Of a stretch of 46,753 nt of DNA, positions 1 to 7,812 are shown one piece after another. The stretch is from NCBI GenBank assembly GCA_963660615.1, contig CAVKYE010000009.1, forward strand, positions 1 to 46,753. Direction: 5' to 3'. Each line of letters begins with the position of its first letter. The stretch's first letter is position 1. Origin of the DNA: Coprosoma sp963660615 (GTDB lineage Bacteria; Bacillota_I; Bacilli_A; RF39; UBA660). Below the pieces are notes generated by a model. That model made no database searches. It had not been told where the DNA came from and was given only the letters and a program-made list of their open reading frames with translations. Made by a program: the position numbers and the translations under genes.

Positions 1-65
1 TTATATGTTATAATTTTGGTAATAATAAAAACGTAAAACACGATGTTATACGTTAATTTTTATTG

Positions 66-91
66 AAAAAACTCGTTTTTTAACGAGTTTA
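66..91 (-). terminator. Intrinsic terminator after gmk
   Basis: Nine-base stem 69-77 / 82-90 with a 4-base loop. Read on the minus strand it is followed by a run of T (70-66). The gmk stop codon (89-91) overlaps the start of the stem, so this ends the HAD-deoC-tyrS-gmk transcript. Confidence 0.8.
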
Positions 92-772
92 ATTTATTTT
101 ATTTGTTATTCCTTCATTATTGAAGGTTTTATTGTCTATTAGAATTTCGTGTATTTCTTCTTCTTTGGTGTCTAGGTATACTTCTTCTATTCTATCTACT
201 CTACATTTTTCGGCTTTTATTATTGATAATACTTTATCTGTGGCGATTTCTATGTCGTCGTTTACGACTACGTAGTTATATTTTGTTACTTCGTTTATTT
301 CTTTATAGGCGGTTTTGAATCTTTCGATTATTTTTTCGTTGCTGTCGGTTCCTCTTGCTTTTAGTCTTTTTATTAGTGTTTTTAGTGATGGTGGCATGAT
401 GAATATGAATAGGGCTTCGGGTACTAATTTTTTGATGTTGGCGGCTCCTATTATTTCTATTTCTAGTATGACGTCGATTCCTTTTTCTAGTTTTTCTTTG
501 ATGTGTTTTTTTGGTGTTCCATAATAATTTCCGGCATATTCTGCATATTCTAGGAAGTAGTTTTGGTTTATTTTTTCTTCGAATTCTTTTTTGGTTACGA
601 AGTTATAGGTTACTCCTTCTTTATCGTTTTTTCTGATTTGTCTTGATGTGGTTGATACTGAAAGCCATAGGTTTTTGTCTTTTTCTAGTAGATGTTTGAT
701 GATTGTTCCTTTTCCGGCTCCGCTTGGGGCAGATATGACTATTAGTTGTCCTGTTTTCTTTTCTTTAATCAT
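89..772 (-). CDS. gmk: Guanylate kinase
   Basis: Phosphorylates GMP to GDP with ATP, an essential step of guanine nucleotide supply in the cytoplasm. The P-loop APSGAGKG lies at residues 15-22, followed by the GMP-binding region with STTSR and the YYGTPK segment. At 227 aa it is slightly longer than the usual ~205 because of a charged C-terminal tail. Its start overlaps the tyrS stop by 8 bases, so it is the last gene of a four-gene operon under a Tyr T-box. A strong terminator overlaps its stop codon. In many Bacilli gmk sits beside rpoZ, not tyrS, so this neighbourhood is less common. The identification itself is secure. Confidence 0.96.
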   Translation of the reverse strand: MIKEKKTGQLIVISAPSGAGKGTIIKHLLEKDKNLWLSVSTTSRQIRKNDKEGVTYNFVTKKEFEEKINQNYFLEYAEYAGNYYGTPKKHIKEKLEKGIDVILEIEIIGAANIKKLVPEALFIFIMPPSLKTLIKRLKARGTDSNEKIIERFKTAYKEINEVTKYNYVVVNDDIEIATDKVLSIIKAEKCRVDRIEEVYLDTKEEEIHEILIDNKTFNNEGITNKIN

Positions 773-1991
773 TTGTTTTTCCTATGAAGTATTTTTTCTT
801 TCCTCTTTTGATTACGAATATTCCATCTATGGATAGGTTTTTATTTACGATAAAGTTTTCGTCTTTTATTTTGGTGTCATTTATGGTTATGCTTCCGGCT
901 TTTACGAATTCTCTTGCTTCTCTTTTGCTTTTTGTTATTTGGCTTTCGGTTAGGAAGTCGATGATGTTTTGGTTTGTTTTTACTATGGTGGTTGGGACGC
1001 CTTTGAATCCTAGTTCTATTTCTTCTTTTGTTAGGTCTTTTATTTTTCCTTGGAATAGGGCTTCACTTATTTTTATGGCTTTTTCTGCTTCTTCGTTTCC
1101 GTGTAGGAAGGTTACTACTTCTTTGGCTAGGGTTTTTTGGGCTATTCTTGTTTCTGGGTGGGCGGTTTGTTCTTTTTCTATTTTTTCTATTTCTTCTTTG
1201 GCTAGGAAGGTGTATACTTTTAGGTATGATATTACCATTTCGTCTTCGGCGTTTAGGAAGTACTGGTACATTTCGTAGGCTGATGTTTTGTTTATGTCAA
1301 GCCATACGGCGTTTCCTTCGCTTTTGCCTATTTTTTTGCCGTCTTTTGTTGTTATTAATGGCATGGTAAAGGCGTAGGCTTCTTTGCCTGTTTTTTTCCT
1401 AATTAGGTCTATTCCTGCGGTTACGTTTCCCCATTGGTCTGATCCACACACTTGCATTTGACAGTTTTTGTTTTCAAATAGGTATAGGAAGTCTAGGGCT
1501 TGCATTATCATGTATGAGAATTCTGTGTAGGTGATTCCGCTATCTAGTCTTCTTTTTATTATGTCTTTGTCTAGCATGTAGTTTATGTTGAAGTATTTTC
1601 CGTAATCTCTTAGGAAGTCTATGAAGTTTATTTCTTTTGACCAGTCGTAGTTATTAACCATTTCGTAACCAAATAGGTTTTTTATTTGTTTGTATAGGGC
1701 ATTGTAGTTTTTTTCTACGGCTTCTTTGGTTATCATGGCTCTTTCGGTTGTTGGTCTTGGGTCCCCTATCATGCCTGTGGCTCCTCCTACTAATAGTATA
1801 GGTTTATGTCCATGCATTTGTAATCTTTTGGCGGTTAGCATGCTTGAAAGATGTCCTACGTGAAGGCTGTCGGCTGAGGGATCTGTTCCCCAATAAAATG
1901 TTAGGTTACCACTATTTATTTTTTCTTCTAGGTCTACTCCGGCTTCGTCTTTTATTAATCCGCGCCATTTTAATTCGTCATATAGTTTCAT
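765..1991 (-). CDS. tyrS: Tyrosyl-tRNA synthetase
   Basis: Class I aminoacyl-tRNA synthetase that charges tRNA-Tyr. The HIGH signature appears as HVGH at residues 44-47 after the tyrosine-pocket segment YWGTDPSADSL. The KMSKS equivalent is KIGKS near residue 220. The C-terminal ~60 residues form an S4 RNA-binding domain (SKREAREFVKAGSI). The length, 408 aa, is normal. The start codon overlaps the deoC stop as TAATG, which implies translational coupling. The Tyr specifier in the T-box upstream of this operon (specifier TAC at 3415-3413) supports the substrate assignment independently of the protein sequence. Confidence 0.97.
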   Translation of the reverse strand: MKLYDELKWRGLIKDEAGVDLEEKINSGNLTFYWGTDPSADSLHVGHLSSMLTAKRLQMHGHKPILLVGGATGMIGDPRPTTERAMITKEAVEKNYNALYKQIKNLFGYEMVNNYDWSKEINFIDFLRDYGKYFNINYMLDKDIIKRRLDSGITYTEFSYMIMQALDFLYLFENKNCQMQVCGSDQWGNVTAGIDLIRKKTGKEAYAFTMPLITTKDGKKIGKSEGNAVWLDINKTSAYEMYQYFLNAEDEMVISYLKVYTFLAKEEIEKIEKEQTAHPETRIAQKTLAKEVVTFLHGNEEAEKAIKISEALFQGKIKDLTKEEIELGFKGVPTTIVKTNQNIIDFLTESQITKSKREAREFVKAGSITINDTKIKDENFIVNKNLSIDGIFVIKRGKKKYFIGKTND

Positions 1992-2650
1992 TATTTTTCC
2001 TCCTTTTTTATATGTGTTACTATTTCTACGGCGTTTGAGGTTCCGATTCTACTTGCACCGCTTTTTATTAATTCGTTCATTTGTTCATAGGTTTTTATGC
2101 CTCCTGAGGCTTTTATTTCTAATATTTCATTTTTATGTTTATTTATTAGTTCTATGTCTTGTTTGGTGGCTCCTCTTTTTCCAAATCCTGTTGATGTTTT
2201 TATGAAGTTTACGAAGGTTTCGTTACATATTTCTGTCATTTTTATTATTTCTTTTTCGGTTAGCAGGGATGTTTCGATTATTACTTTTAAACATTTTCCT
2301 TCGATGGCGTCTCTTATTGTTTCTATTTCTTTTTTGACGTAATCGTAGTCTTTTTCTTTTAGGGCTCCTATGTTTATAACCATGTCTATTTCATCGGCGC
2401 CTAGTTCTATGGCTTCTATGGCTTCAAATTCTTTTGTTTTTGGGGTGTTTGCACCTAGTGGGAAGCCTACTGTTGTGGTTACGTTTATGTTTGTGTTTTT
2501 GAGTAGTTCTTTGGCTAGTGGGATGTAGCAAGGGCTTATGCATACTGATTCAAAGTTATATTCTATGGCGTCTTTACAAAGTTTTGTGATGTCTTTGCTT
2601 GTGGCGTCCATTTTTAGGTTTGTACTATCTATATATTTTCCTATTTCCAT
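1991..2650 (-). CDS. deoC: Deoxyribose-phosphate aldolase
   Basis: Class I aldolase splitting 2-deoxyribose-5-phosphate into acetaldehyde and glyceraldehyde-3-phosphate, a step of deoxynucleoside salvage. Hallmarks are DEIDMVINIGALK, KVIIETSLL, the FIKTSTGFG segment with the Schiff-base lysine near residue 150, and IKASGGIKT near the C-terminus. The length, 219 aa, is typical. A GGAGG ribosome site precedes the ATG, and the upstream HAD gene ends 10 bases before it. It lies inside a tRNA-Tyr-sensing operon, an unusual context for a nucleoside catabolic enzyme. It could simply ride on the transcript. Confidence 0.95.
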   Translation of the reverse strand: MEIGKYIDSTNLKMDATSKDITKLCKDAIEYNFESVCISPCYIPLAKELLKNTNINVTTTVGFPLGANTPKTKEFEAIEAIELGADEIDMVINIGALKEKDYDYVKKEIETIRDAIEGKCLKVIIETSLLTEKEIIKMTEICNETFVNFIKTSTGFGKRGATKQDIELINKHKNEILEIKASGGIKTYEQMNELIKSGASRIGTSNAVEIVTHIKKEEK

Positions 2651-2659
2651 TTTGTCCTC

Positions 2660-3283
2660 CTATAGTATATCTTTCAGTTCTTTTATTTGTGTTATTTTTT
2701 TGTAGGTGACTTTGTATTTTCCTCTTTTGTCTAAAAGTATTACTTGGGCGCCCATTTTGTATGGGGTATCTAGGTCTTTTTTGGGGTTATCTCCTATGAA
2801 TAAGCATTCTTCTATTTTTTGGTTTTCGCTTGCTTCTTCAAAAGGTTCCCTGTTTGGTTTTATTTTTACTTTGTCTGTTCCTATTACTTTTTTGAAATAT
2901 TTAAGTAATTCTGAGTTTTCTAGGCGTTTTTCTTGGGTTTTGGTGAACCAATTGGTAAGGGCATATAGTTCGTATTTTTGTGATAGGTATTTTATTGTGT
3001 CAATTATACTATTATCTTTGTTTATCCATTTTTGGCTGATTTCTTCGTTTAGTTTTTTGATGAATGTTATGTCGTAGTTTGTGTTTAGTTTGGTGTTTAT
3101 TAGTGTAAGCATTTTATTTTCATCATATATGTTTTCTTTTGTTTCGTAATATTCTAATATGTCATATAGTTCTTGGGCTTTTTTTTCTGATTTATCGTTG
3201 AAGAGGTTTTTGTATGTTAGGGCGAATGATGGTTTGTTTTCTATTAGGGTATCGTCTATATCAAATATTATTCTTTTTATCAT
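2660..3283 (-). CDS. HAD-superfamily hydrolase (YjjG/phosphatase-like)
   Basis: Predicted cytoplasmic phosphatase. Motif I is FDIDDTL with the Asp nucleophile at residue 8 and the acid/base Asp at 10. Motif II is LTNW, a Lys follows in the VKIKPNREPFEEA stretch, and motif IV is GDNPKKDLDTP. The helical cap between residues 15 and 90 fits the C1-cap group. It is the first gene after the Tyr T-box, with an AAGGAGG ribosome site. Its position before deoC would suit a nucleotide or sugar phosphatase, but the substrate cannot be read from the sequence. Confidence 0.85.
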   Translation of the reverse strand: MIKRIIFDIDDTLIENKPSFALTYKNLFNDKSEKKAQELYDILEYYETKENIYDENKMLTLINTKLNTNYDITFIKKLNEEISQKWINKDNSIIDTIKYLSQKYELYALTNWFTKTQEKRLENSELLKYFKKVIGTDKVKIKPNREPFEEASENQKIEECLFIGDNPKKDLDTPYKMGAQVILLDKRGKYKVTYKKITQIKELKDIL

Positions 3284-3299
3284 TGTTTCCTCCTTTTAG

Positions 3300-3507
3300 A
3301 ATGCAAAAAGCGCCCTTTAAAATGTGTAAGGACGAGCTAACCCGCGGTACCACCTTACTTCTTAGCGCTCTTTTAGTTTATAACGGTATCTTACCGATTT
3401 GACTCCAAATATGTAATTGGTTATTAAGGTTAATACTAGTTTACATCGGCCACTAGCTTTCTTTGATTAACTTTTAATAACTACTGTTATTTTTCTTCGT
3501 CAATTAA
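3300..3507 (-). promoter_or_regulatory. T-box leader, tyrosine specifier
   Basis: The minus strand carries the T-box core AAGGTGGTACCGCGG (about 3356-3342) with CCTT partner bases for the antiterminator. Stem I is visible as paired arms GTTATTAA / TTAATAAC and a CTAGT / ACTAG apical stem, with an AGTA on the 5' side of the specifier loop. On the 3' side the loop reads CAATTACA, placing the specifier TAC (Tyr) at 3415-3413. A competing terminator, GTCCTT paired with AAGGGC followed by T5, lies at about 3333-3304. Tyr matches tyrS in the operon. Uncharged tRNA-Tyr should allow readthrough. Confidence 0.93.
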
Positions 3508-3511
3508 TAAA

Positions 3512-3540
3512 ACTATATCATATATAATGGGACTTGTAAA
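3512..3540 (-). promoter_or_regulatory. Promoter of the Tyr T-box operon
   Basis: On the minus strand TTTACA (3540-3535) is followed after 17 bases by TATAGT (3517-3512), with a TG just upstream of the -10. Spacing and position fit a SigA promoter starting the T-box leader. Confidence 0.65.
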
Positions 3541-3543
3541 TAG

Positions 3544-3741
3544 TTATTTCTTTTTGAATACAATTATTTTGCTTAATAGGTAGTTGGTTATGGTGATGAT
3601 TATTTGAACTATTAGTTTGGCAATATATTTTTTTAATGTATGTTTGCACTGGTCAAGTATGTGGAAACTATCTGTGAATGGTGTAGTGTAATGGTTATGA
3701 CCGTTTCTTTTCGAATGTTTTATTCTTTTTGTGATTAGCAA
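3544..3741 (-). pseudogene. GtrA-like membrane protein, C-terminal fragment
   Basis: The frame has only a TTG start inside the end of the prepilin gene and no clear ribosome site. Its last ~28 residues (KLIVQIIITITNYLLSK then IIVFKKK) resemble the final transmembrane helix and VFK tail of GtrA/DPMS-type flippase-like proteins. The first half looks like random sequence rich in His and Thr. GtrA proteins normally have four helices and 120-150 residues, so only the last quarter is present. I read this as a decayed gene end, but chance resemblance of a short hydrophobic helix is possible. Confidence 0.4.
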
Positions 3742-4103
3742 GATGTACTACAAGTGTTTGTGTAACTATATGAATATTGTTTATATGTACTATCATAACT
3801 TATTTTGACGCATCCTGTCATTTTTTTATTATTTGTTGGATCTTTTATTTCTTTGTTGCTTGTTAGGTATCCTTCTGTTTGAAGTTTGGTAATTGAAAGA
3901 TAGCATGTGCTTTTGTTTAGTTTTGTGTTGTTATCAGCCACCCATCTTTTTGAGGCTGATACTATGGTGTTTTTTTGTTGCTGTAGTGTTTTTTGTTTTG
4001 AACTATTTATGGTATCTTGAATGTTTGGTACGGTGATGGCGGTTATAATGGCTAGTAAGGCTATAACGCCTAATAGTTCTATTAGTGTAAATCCATTTTT
4101 CAT
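3735..4103 (-). CDS. Type IV prepilin-like (pseudopilin) protein
   Basis: The N-terminus MKNGFTLIELLGVIALLAII is a class III prepilin signal: cleavage is expected after Gly4, the mature protein would begin with Phe, and Glu5 of the mature chain is conserved. A single hydrophobic helix is followed by a ~85-residue soluble part with four cysteines, two of them in the CSTSC end. The length, 122 aa, suits ComGC-type competence or other minor pseudopilins. No assembly ATPase, membrane platform protein or prepilin peptidase is nearby, so its partners must be elsewhere. AGGAG lies at a good distance before the ATG. The downstream neighbour is a GtrA-like fragment. Confidence 0.82.
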   Translation of the reverse strand: MKNGFTLIELLGVIALLAIITAITVPNIQDTINSSKQKTLQQQKNTIVSASKRWVADNNTKLNKSTCYLSITKLQTEGYLTSNKEIKDPTNNKKMTGCVKISYDSTYKQYSYSYTNTCSTSC

Positions 4104-4155
4104 ATTTTTCTCCTATCTTATTTAGATTATACCATTTTATTTTTAAAAATAAAAG

Positions 4156-4181
4156 AAAAAATAACCTTTATGATTATTTTT
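4156..4181 (-). terminator. AT-only hairpin at the tig stop
   Basis: Stem AAAAATAA (4156-4163) / TTATTTTT (4174-4181), which includes the tig stop codon. On the minus strand T-rich sequence follows. The stem has no G or C, so termination may be weak. Confidence 0.4.
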
Positions 4182-5433
4182 CTTCTCCTTTGATGATTTC
4201 GATTGCTTTACGCATTTTCATGTCATATTTAACCATGTCTAGACCACCAAATAGTTTAAGGAATTCTTCTTTTTTCATTTCGTATTTTTTAGCATAGTTT
4301 TCTGCTTCTTTTTCGGCTTCTTCGGTTGTTATTTCGATTTTTTCTTCTTTGGCGATTTCTTCTAACATTAGTCTATATGTTACTCTTTTTGTTGCTTCTT
4401 CTTTCATTTGGGTGCGTAAGTCTTCTTCTTTTTGGCCAGTCATTTGATAGTATAAGTCTAATGACATTCCTTGTGATTTCATGTGTTCTTCGAAGTTCTT
4501 TAGCATACGATCTATTTCTTCTTTAATCATTACGTCTGGGATATCTACTTCTACATCTTTGGCTGCTTGTTCAAATAAATCATCCATGTATTTGTTTTCT
4601 AATTCTGCCTCTTTATGTGATAGGATGTTTTCTGAAATACTAGCTTCTAGTTTTTCTTTGGTATCTACGCCTTCCATGCCTAAATCTTCAAAGAATTCTT
4701 TATCTAATTCTGGCACTTTTATTTCTTTTACTTCGTGTACTTTTACTTTGAATGTTGCTTTTTTACCTTTTAGTTCTTCTGCATGGTAGTCTTTTGGGAA
4801 GGTTACATTTACGTCTTTTTCGTCTCCTTCTTTTAGACCGATTAATTGTTCTTCGAAGCCTGGGATAAATGAACCGCTACCTATTGTTAAGGCATAGTTT
4901 TCGGCTTTGCCTCCTTCGAAGGCTTTTTCATCGACGAATCCTTCAAAGTCTATAATGGCGATGTCTCCATTTTCGATAGTTCCTTCTTTTAGAACGTTTT
5001 CAGCATATCTTTCACGCATGTTGTCGATTACTTTAGCTATTTCTTCTTCGGTAACTTCAGCTTTGGCTTTTTTGACGTCTAAGTTTTTATATTGTCCTAA
5101 TTTTACGTCTGGTTTTAGGGTTAAGATGAATTTAAATTCTACGCCTTTTTCATCTATCTTTTCTAAGGCAATGTCTGGTTTTGCGACTATATCTTCTAAT
5201 ATGTCGGCATTGTCTTTAAGCATTTTCATGTATGATGCATCGATTACTTCGTCGGCGGCATCTGCCCATAGTGATTCTTCTCCATATTTTTTTAAGAATA
5301 CGTCTTTTGGGGCTTTTCCTTTTCTAAACCCATCGATTGTAACTTTGCTTGATGCTTTTTTATAGGCTTTGTCTTTTGCCTCTTCCCACTGTTTTCCTTC
5401 TACTTTGATTTCTATTTCTTTTGTTTTACTCAT
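4174..5433 (-). CDS. tig: Trigger factor, ribosome-bound chaperone/prolyl isomerase
   Basis: Binds at the ribosome exit tunnel and shields nascent chains. The N-terminal ribosome-docking signature GFRKGKAP lies at about residues 35-42. An FKBP-type PPIase domain occupies about 150-240 (GDIAIIDFEGFVDEKAFEGG onward to the KVKVHEVKE strand). The rest is the helical chaperone body. The length, 419 aa, is normal. An AGGAGG site precedes the ATG. mraY ends 18 bases upstream, so the two are probably cotranscribed. That pairing is not the usual tig-clpX one. Confidence 0.96.
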   Translation of the reverse strand: MSKTKEIEIKVEGKQWEEAKDKAYKKASSKVTIDGFRKGKAPKDVFLKKYGEESLWADAADEVIDASYMKMLKDNADILEDIVAKPDIALEKIDEKGVEFKFILTLKPDVKLGQYKNLDVKKAKAEVTEEEIAKVIDNMRERYAENVLKEGTIENGDIAIIDFEGFVDEKAFEGGKAENYALTIGSGSFIPGFEEQLIGLKEGDEKDVNVTFPKDYHAEELKGKKATFKVKVHEVKEIKVPELDKEFFEDLGMEGVDTKEKLEASISENILSHKEAELENKYMDDLFEQAAKDVEVDIPDVMIKEEIDRMLKNFEEHMKSQGMSLDLYYQMTGQKEEDLRTQMKEEATKRVTYRLMLEEIAKEEKIEITTEEAEKEAENYAKKYEMKKEEFLKLFGGLDMVKYDMKMRKAIEIIKGEEK

Positions 5434-5451
5434 TTAAAACTCCTCCTTCTT

Positions 5452-6444
5452 TTAAATCCATACACCAAATCCGATGGCGGCCATGCTTAGCATTAGTCCA
5501 ACTGACCAAAATAAGCGGACGATGTCGGTTTCAGACCAACCTAGTTTTTCGAAGTGGTGATGAAGTGGTGCCATTAAAAATACTTTTGTGTGAAATTTTT
5601 TTATGGCAATTAGTTGTATGATAACGCTTAGGGTTTCTAGTATGAATACTCCTGCTACTACAACTAAGGTTATTTCGTGGTTTGTGATTATAGCTACGCT
5701 ACCTAGTGCAGCTCCTAGAGATAAGGATCCTGTATCACCCATGAATACTTTTGCTGGGTGACAATTATAAACTAAAAATCCGATTAAGGCTCCTGTTAGA
5801 ATAAAACAGAATATGGCCATTTCTTCATTTCCTGATATCCAGTTAGATCCCCAACTGATAATACCAAATGCTAGGAATGCTATGGCGGATAATCCTCCGG
5901 CCAGTCCGTCTAGTCCGTCGGTTATGTTGACCGCGTTACTGCTTCCAACTAGGACAAATAATAGGAAGATACCATATAGCCATCCCATATCTATTTTTAT
6001 GCCCAGTGTATGGATGTCTAAAACAGGATCATTTCCACTGCTTAGGTAGATGTAGAAAAATACTAAAGCAATGACTAGTTGGACTAGTAATTTTGAAAAT
6101 ATTGATAATCCTTTATTATTATGCATCCGGACGACTAGGTAATCGTCAACATAACCTAATATAGCATAGGCTGTAAATACGAATAATATAATAAACAGAT
6201 TGGCTGTAAATTCTATTTTACCAGCTAATATAAGCCCAATCATGATTAAGATGACTGGAATTATGAACATTATTCCCCCCATTGTTGGGGTTCCTTGTTT
6301 TTTTTCGTGCCGTTTGCCAAGTGTTCTACTTACGTTTTGCCCTAGTTTTTCTCTTTTTAACCATTTGACGACAAAGTAGCCAAAGATTACGGTTGTGACA
6401 AAACCAAGCATTATGGCCATAACAGCTTTTGCAAGTACTAACAT
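5452..6444 (-). CDS. mraY: Phospho-MurNAc-pentapeptide transferase
   Basis: Integral membrane enzyme moving phospho-MurNAc-pentapeptide onto undecaprenyl phosphate to form lipid I. Signatures are KKQGTPTMGG (residues ~48-57), the DD pair at 100-101 (VDDYLV), NAVNITDGLDGLA near 174 and the HHH triad at 295-297 before FEKLGW. About ten hydrophobic segments span 330 residues, the normal length. It stands apart from murD (3 kb away) and from any mur/fts cluster, with tig as its downstream partner. The promoter seems to lie inside a 74-bp sequence that is repeated exactly 1.8 kb away. Confidence 0.96.
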   Translation of the reverse strand: MLVLAKAVMAIMLGFVTTVIFGYFVVKWLKREKLGQNVSRTLGKRHEKKQGTPTMGGIMFIIPVILIMIGLILAGKIEFTANLFIILFVFTAYAILGYVDDYLVVRMHNNKGLSIFSKLLVQLVIALVFFYIYLSSGNDPVLDIHTLGIKIDMGWLYGIFLLFVLVGSSNAVNITDGLDGLAGGLSAIAFLAFGIISWGSNWISGNEEMAIFCFILTGALIGFLVYNCHPAKVFMGDTGSLSLGAALGSVAIITNHEITLVVVAGVFILETLSVIIQLIAIKKFHTKVFLMAPLHHHFEKLGWSETDIVRLFWSVGLMLSMAAIGFGVWI

Positions 6445-6519
6445 AGCCTCATCTCCAAGCTAGTTACAATTATACCATTTTTACCTATAAATATCTAGTA
6501 TTTTAGGGTTTTTAAAGAA

Positions 6520-6593
6520 AAAATGTGTCTTAATTATAATAAACTTAAAAGATATTGGAGATACTCCTTAAAGACAAACGTGATTTAAATAAA
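6520..6593. repeat. 74-bp direct repeat, copy 1
   Basis: Exactly identical to 8340-8413 in the same orientation. With a one-base indel the match continues about 12 bases further. It contains the short inverted repeat GGAGATACTCC and, on the minus strand, a TATAAT (6538-6533) placed to serve mraY. Sequence on either side of the two copies is unrelated. Confidence 0.95.
6533..6538 (-). promoter_or_regulatory. Probable -10 of the mraY-tig promoter
   Basis: TATAAT on the minus strand about 89 bases before the mraY start. The -35 at proper spacing (TCTCCA) is poor. The same box exists in repeat copy 2 (8358-8353). Confidence 0.4.
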
Positions 6594-6597
6594 AAAA

Positions 6598-7085
6598 TAA
6601 AAGAAAAATTTTTGAGAAAATAAATGTCTCAATATAATATAGTTAAATACCAATAATGCATTAAAAATTGCTTATTAAAATGCAGTCGATAAGAAATAAG
6701 AATTTTTTTAAGAGTGTTATTTAGGGTAAAAACAAAGATGTTTTTTCATATATAAAAAAGTATATTTACAATGTGGGTGATTATGAATATTCAAACAGGG
6801 CCTAAGAAGGTACTAAAAAATTAATAAAACAGATTAAGGACACTATGGTTATAAAAAATTTAAACAATAAAAGTTAGATTTATGCTTATTAGGGGGGCTT
6901 TTAATTTCTATTAAAGCATATTCATAACTAAAAGTTCTACATAAATAATAAAAGAAAGTCAATTTTTGGCTTTCTAAAATTTAGGTTATTTATCATTAGT
7001 CTTGTTTGCCACCAACACTACTTAATAAAGAACCTTATATTTTCTTAAATATTTAAAATTTGAAATCCATTTACAAAGTAATATC
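6598..7085. other. Non-coding stretch with possible transposase debris
   Basis: No intact gene is visible. On the plus strand around 6805-6875 two overlapping frames give KKLIKQIKD and GHYGYKKFK, which together resemble the conserved GHYGYRRI region of IS3-family OrfB, broken by a frameshift and stops. This resemblance is short and uncertain. The rest (6600-6800 and 6980-7085) shows nothing recognisable apart from a terminator at 6953-6975. Confidence 0.3.
6953..6975 (-). terminator. Intrinsic terminator after the Tat-type lipoprotein gene
   Basis: Stem AGAAAGTC (6953-6960) / GGCTTTCT (6968-6975) with one G-T pair. On the minus strand it is followed by TTTTATTATTT. It lies about 110 bases beyond the stop at 7086. 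Confidence 0.6.
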
Positions 7086-7694
7086 TTAATTTGTAAATGT
7101 TTTTTTCTTAACTATTTGAGTTGTTTTATCTTCGGTACCATAATTGCTTGTTGTATATGGGTCCAAATATGGTCTCATACCATTTCCTATCAATAGAAAA
7201 TCATCTTCATAAATCATATTTTTAACAACTATTTTGTCTTTATAAAAAGTATATACATGTCTTTGATTTTCATCATTATTATCAACACAATGTTCAAATT
7301 CATCACAATATAATGTTTTAAATTCACCATTTTCTCTGTATATAACTTTCCATACATCATCATGGGCTTCTCCATCAAAATATTGTTCAATCTCTTTAAT
7401 ATCTTCATCTTCTATTTTCATATATAATGTTTGATTAAGATTTTTTATAGATTCCCCATCATTCATGTGAAGAGTGACAACATTATTTTTGCCATTTCCT
7501 AAATCTATATATCCTTCATAGATATAACCTAATATAGTATCTTCATCATATTTTTTTAAACAAATATACTTTCCGTTTTCCACCTTCTTTGATTCTGCAC
7601 ACCCCGTCATACTTAAAGACATACTTCCTGCGAGTGCAATGCCGGCACCAAATAAAGTCAAATTTTTAACAAATTCTCTTCTGCTGATATCCAT
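7086..7694 (-). CDS. Putative Tat-exported lipoprotein, unknown function
   Basis: The N-terminus MDISRREFVKNLTLFG shows a twin-arginine signal (S-R-R-E-F-V-K). A hydrophobic stretch and the lipobox LSMTGC follow, so the protein should be exported and lipid-anchored at Cys32. The remaining ~170 residues are acidic and rich in Asp, Glu, Tyr and Asn, with several short beta-like strands. No enzyme motif was recognised. It has its own promoter and terminator and sits alone between two copies of a 74-bp direct repeat, beside an IS30 transposase remnant, so recent arrival is plausible. A second protein with the same signal design is at 25359-25823, but the mature parts do not look alike. Confidence 0.72.
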   Translation of the reverse strand: MDISRREFVKNLTLFGAGIALAGSMSLSMTGCAESKKVENGKYICLKKYDEDTILGYIYEGYIDLGNGKNNVVTLHMNDGESIKNLNQTLYMKIEDEDIKEIEQYFDGEAHDDVWKVIYRENGEFKTLYCDEFEHCVDNNDENQRHVYTFYKDKIVVKNMIYEDDFLLIGNGMRPYLDPYTTSNYGTEDKTTQIVKKKTFTN

Positions 7695-7725
7695 TTTCTT
7701 CCTCCTTTTTAAAAAAACAGTGTTT

Positions 7726-7753
7726 ATTATACACTTTTTTTACTGTTTGTCAA
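7726..7753 (-). promoter_or_regulatory. Promoter of the Tat-type lipoprotein gene with inverted repeats
   Basis: TTGACA (7753-7748), 16-base spacer, TATAAT (7731-7726). Nested complementary pairs surround the -10: ACAGT (7718-7722) with ACTGT (7742-7746), and AGTGT (7720-7724) with ACACT (7731-7735). The arrangement could be an operator for an unidentified repressor. Confidence 0.6.
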
Positions 7754-7812
7754 ATTCGTGTATTTAATAATAAATTTCCACCATATTTGACAAAATCATA
7801 AAAATATTTTTA

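Noticed and set aside
1028..1369. Plus-strand hydrophobic, Leu/Phe-rich frames opposite minus-strand genes (for example 1028-1369, 30172-30447, 35288-35575)
   Set aside because: These are mirror translations of AT-biased real genes; they lack ribosome sites and resemble no protein.
6844..6900. Run of G bases near 6892 as a quadruplex or promoter
   Set aside because: A single G6 tract with no partner tracts; nothing supports a structure.
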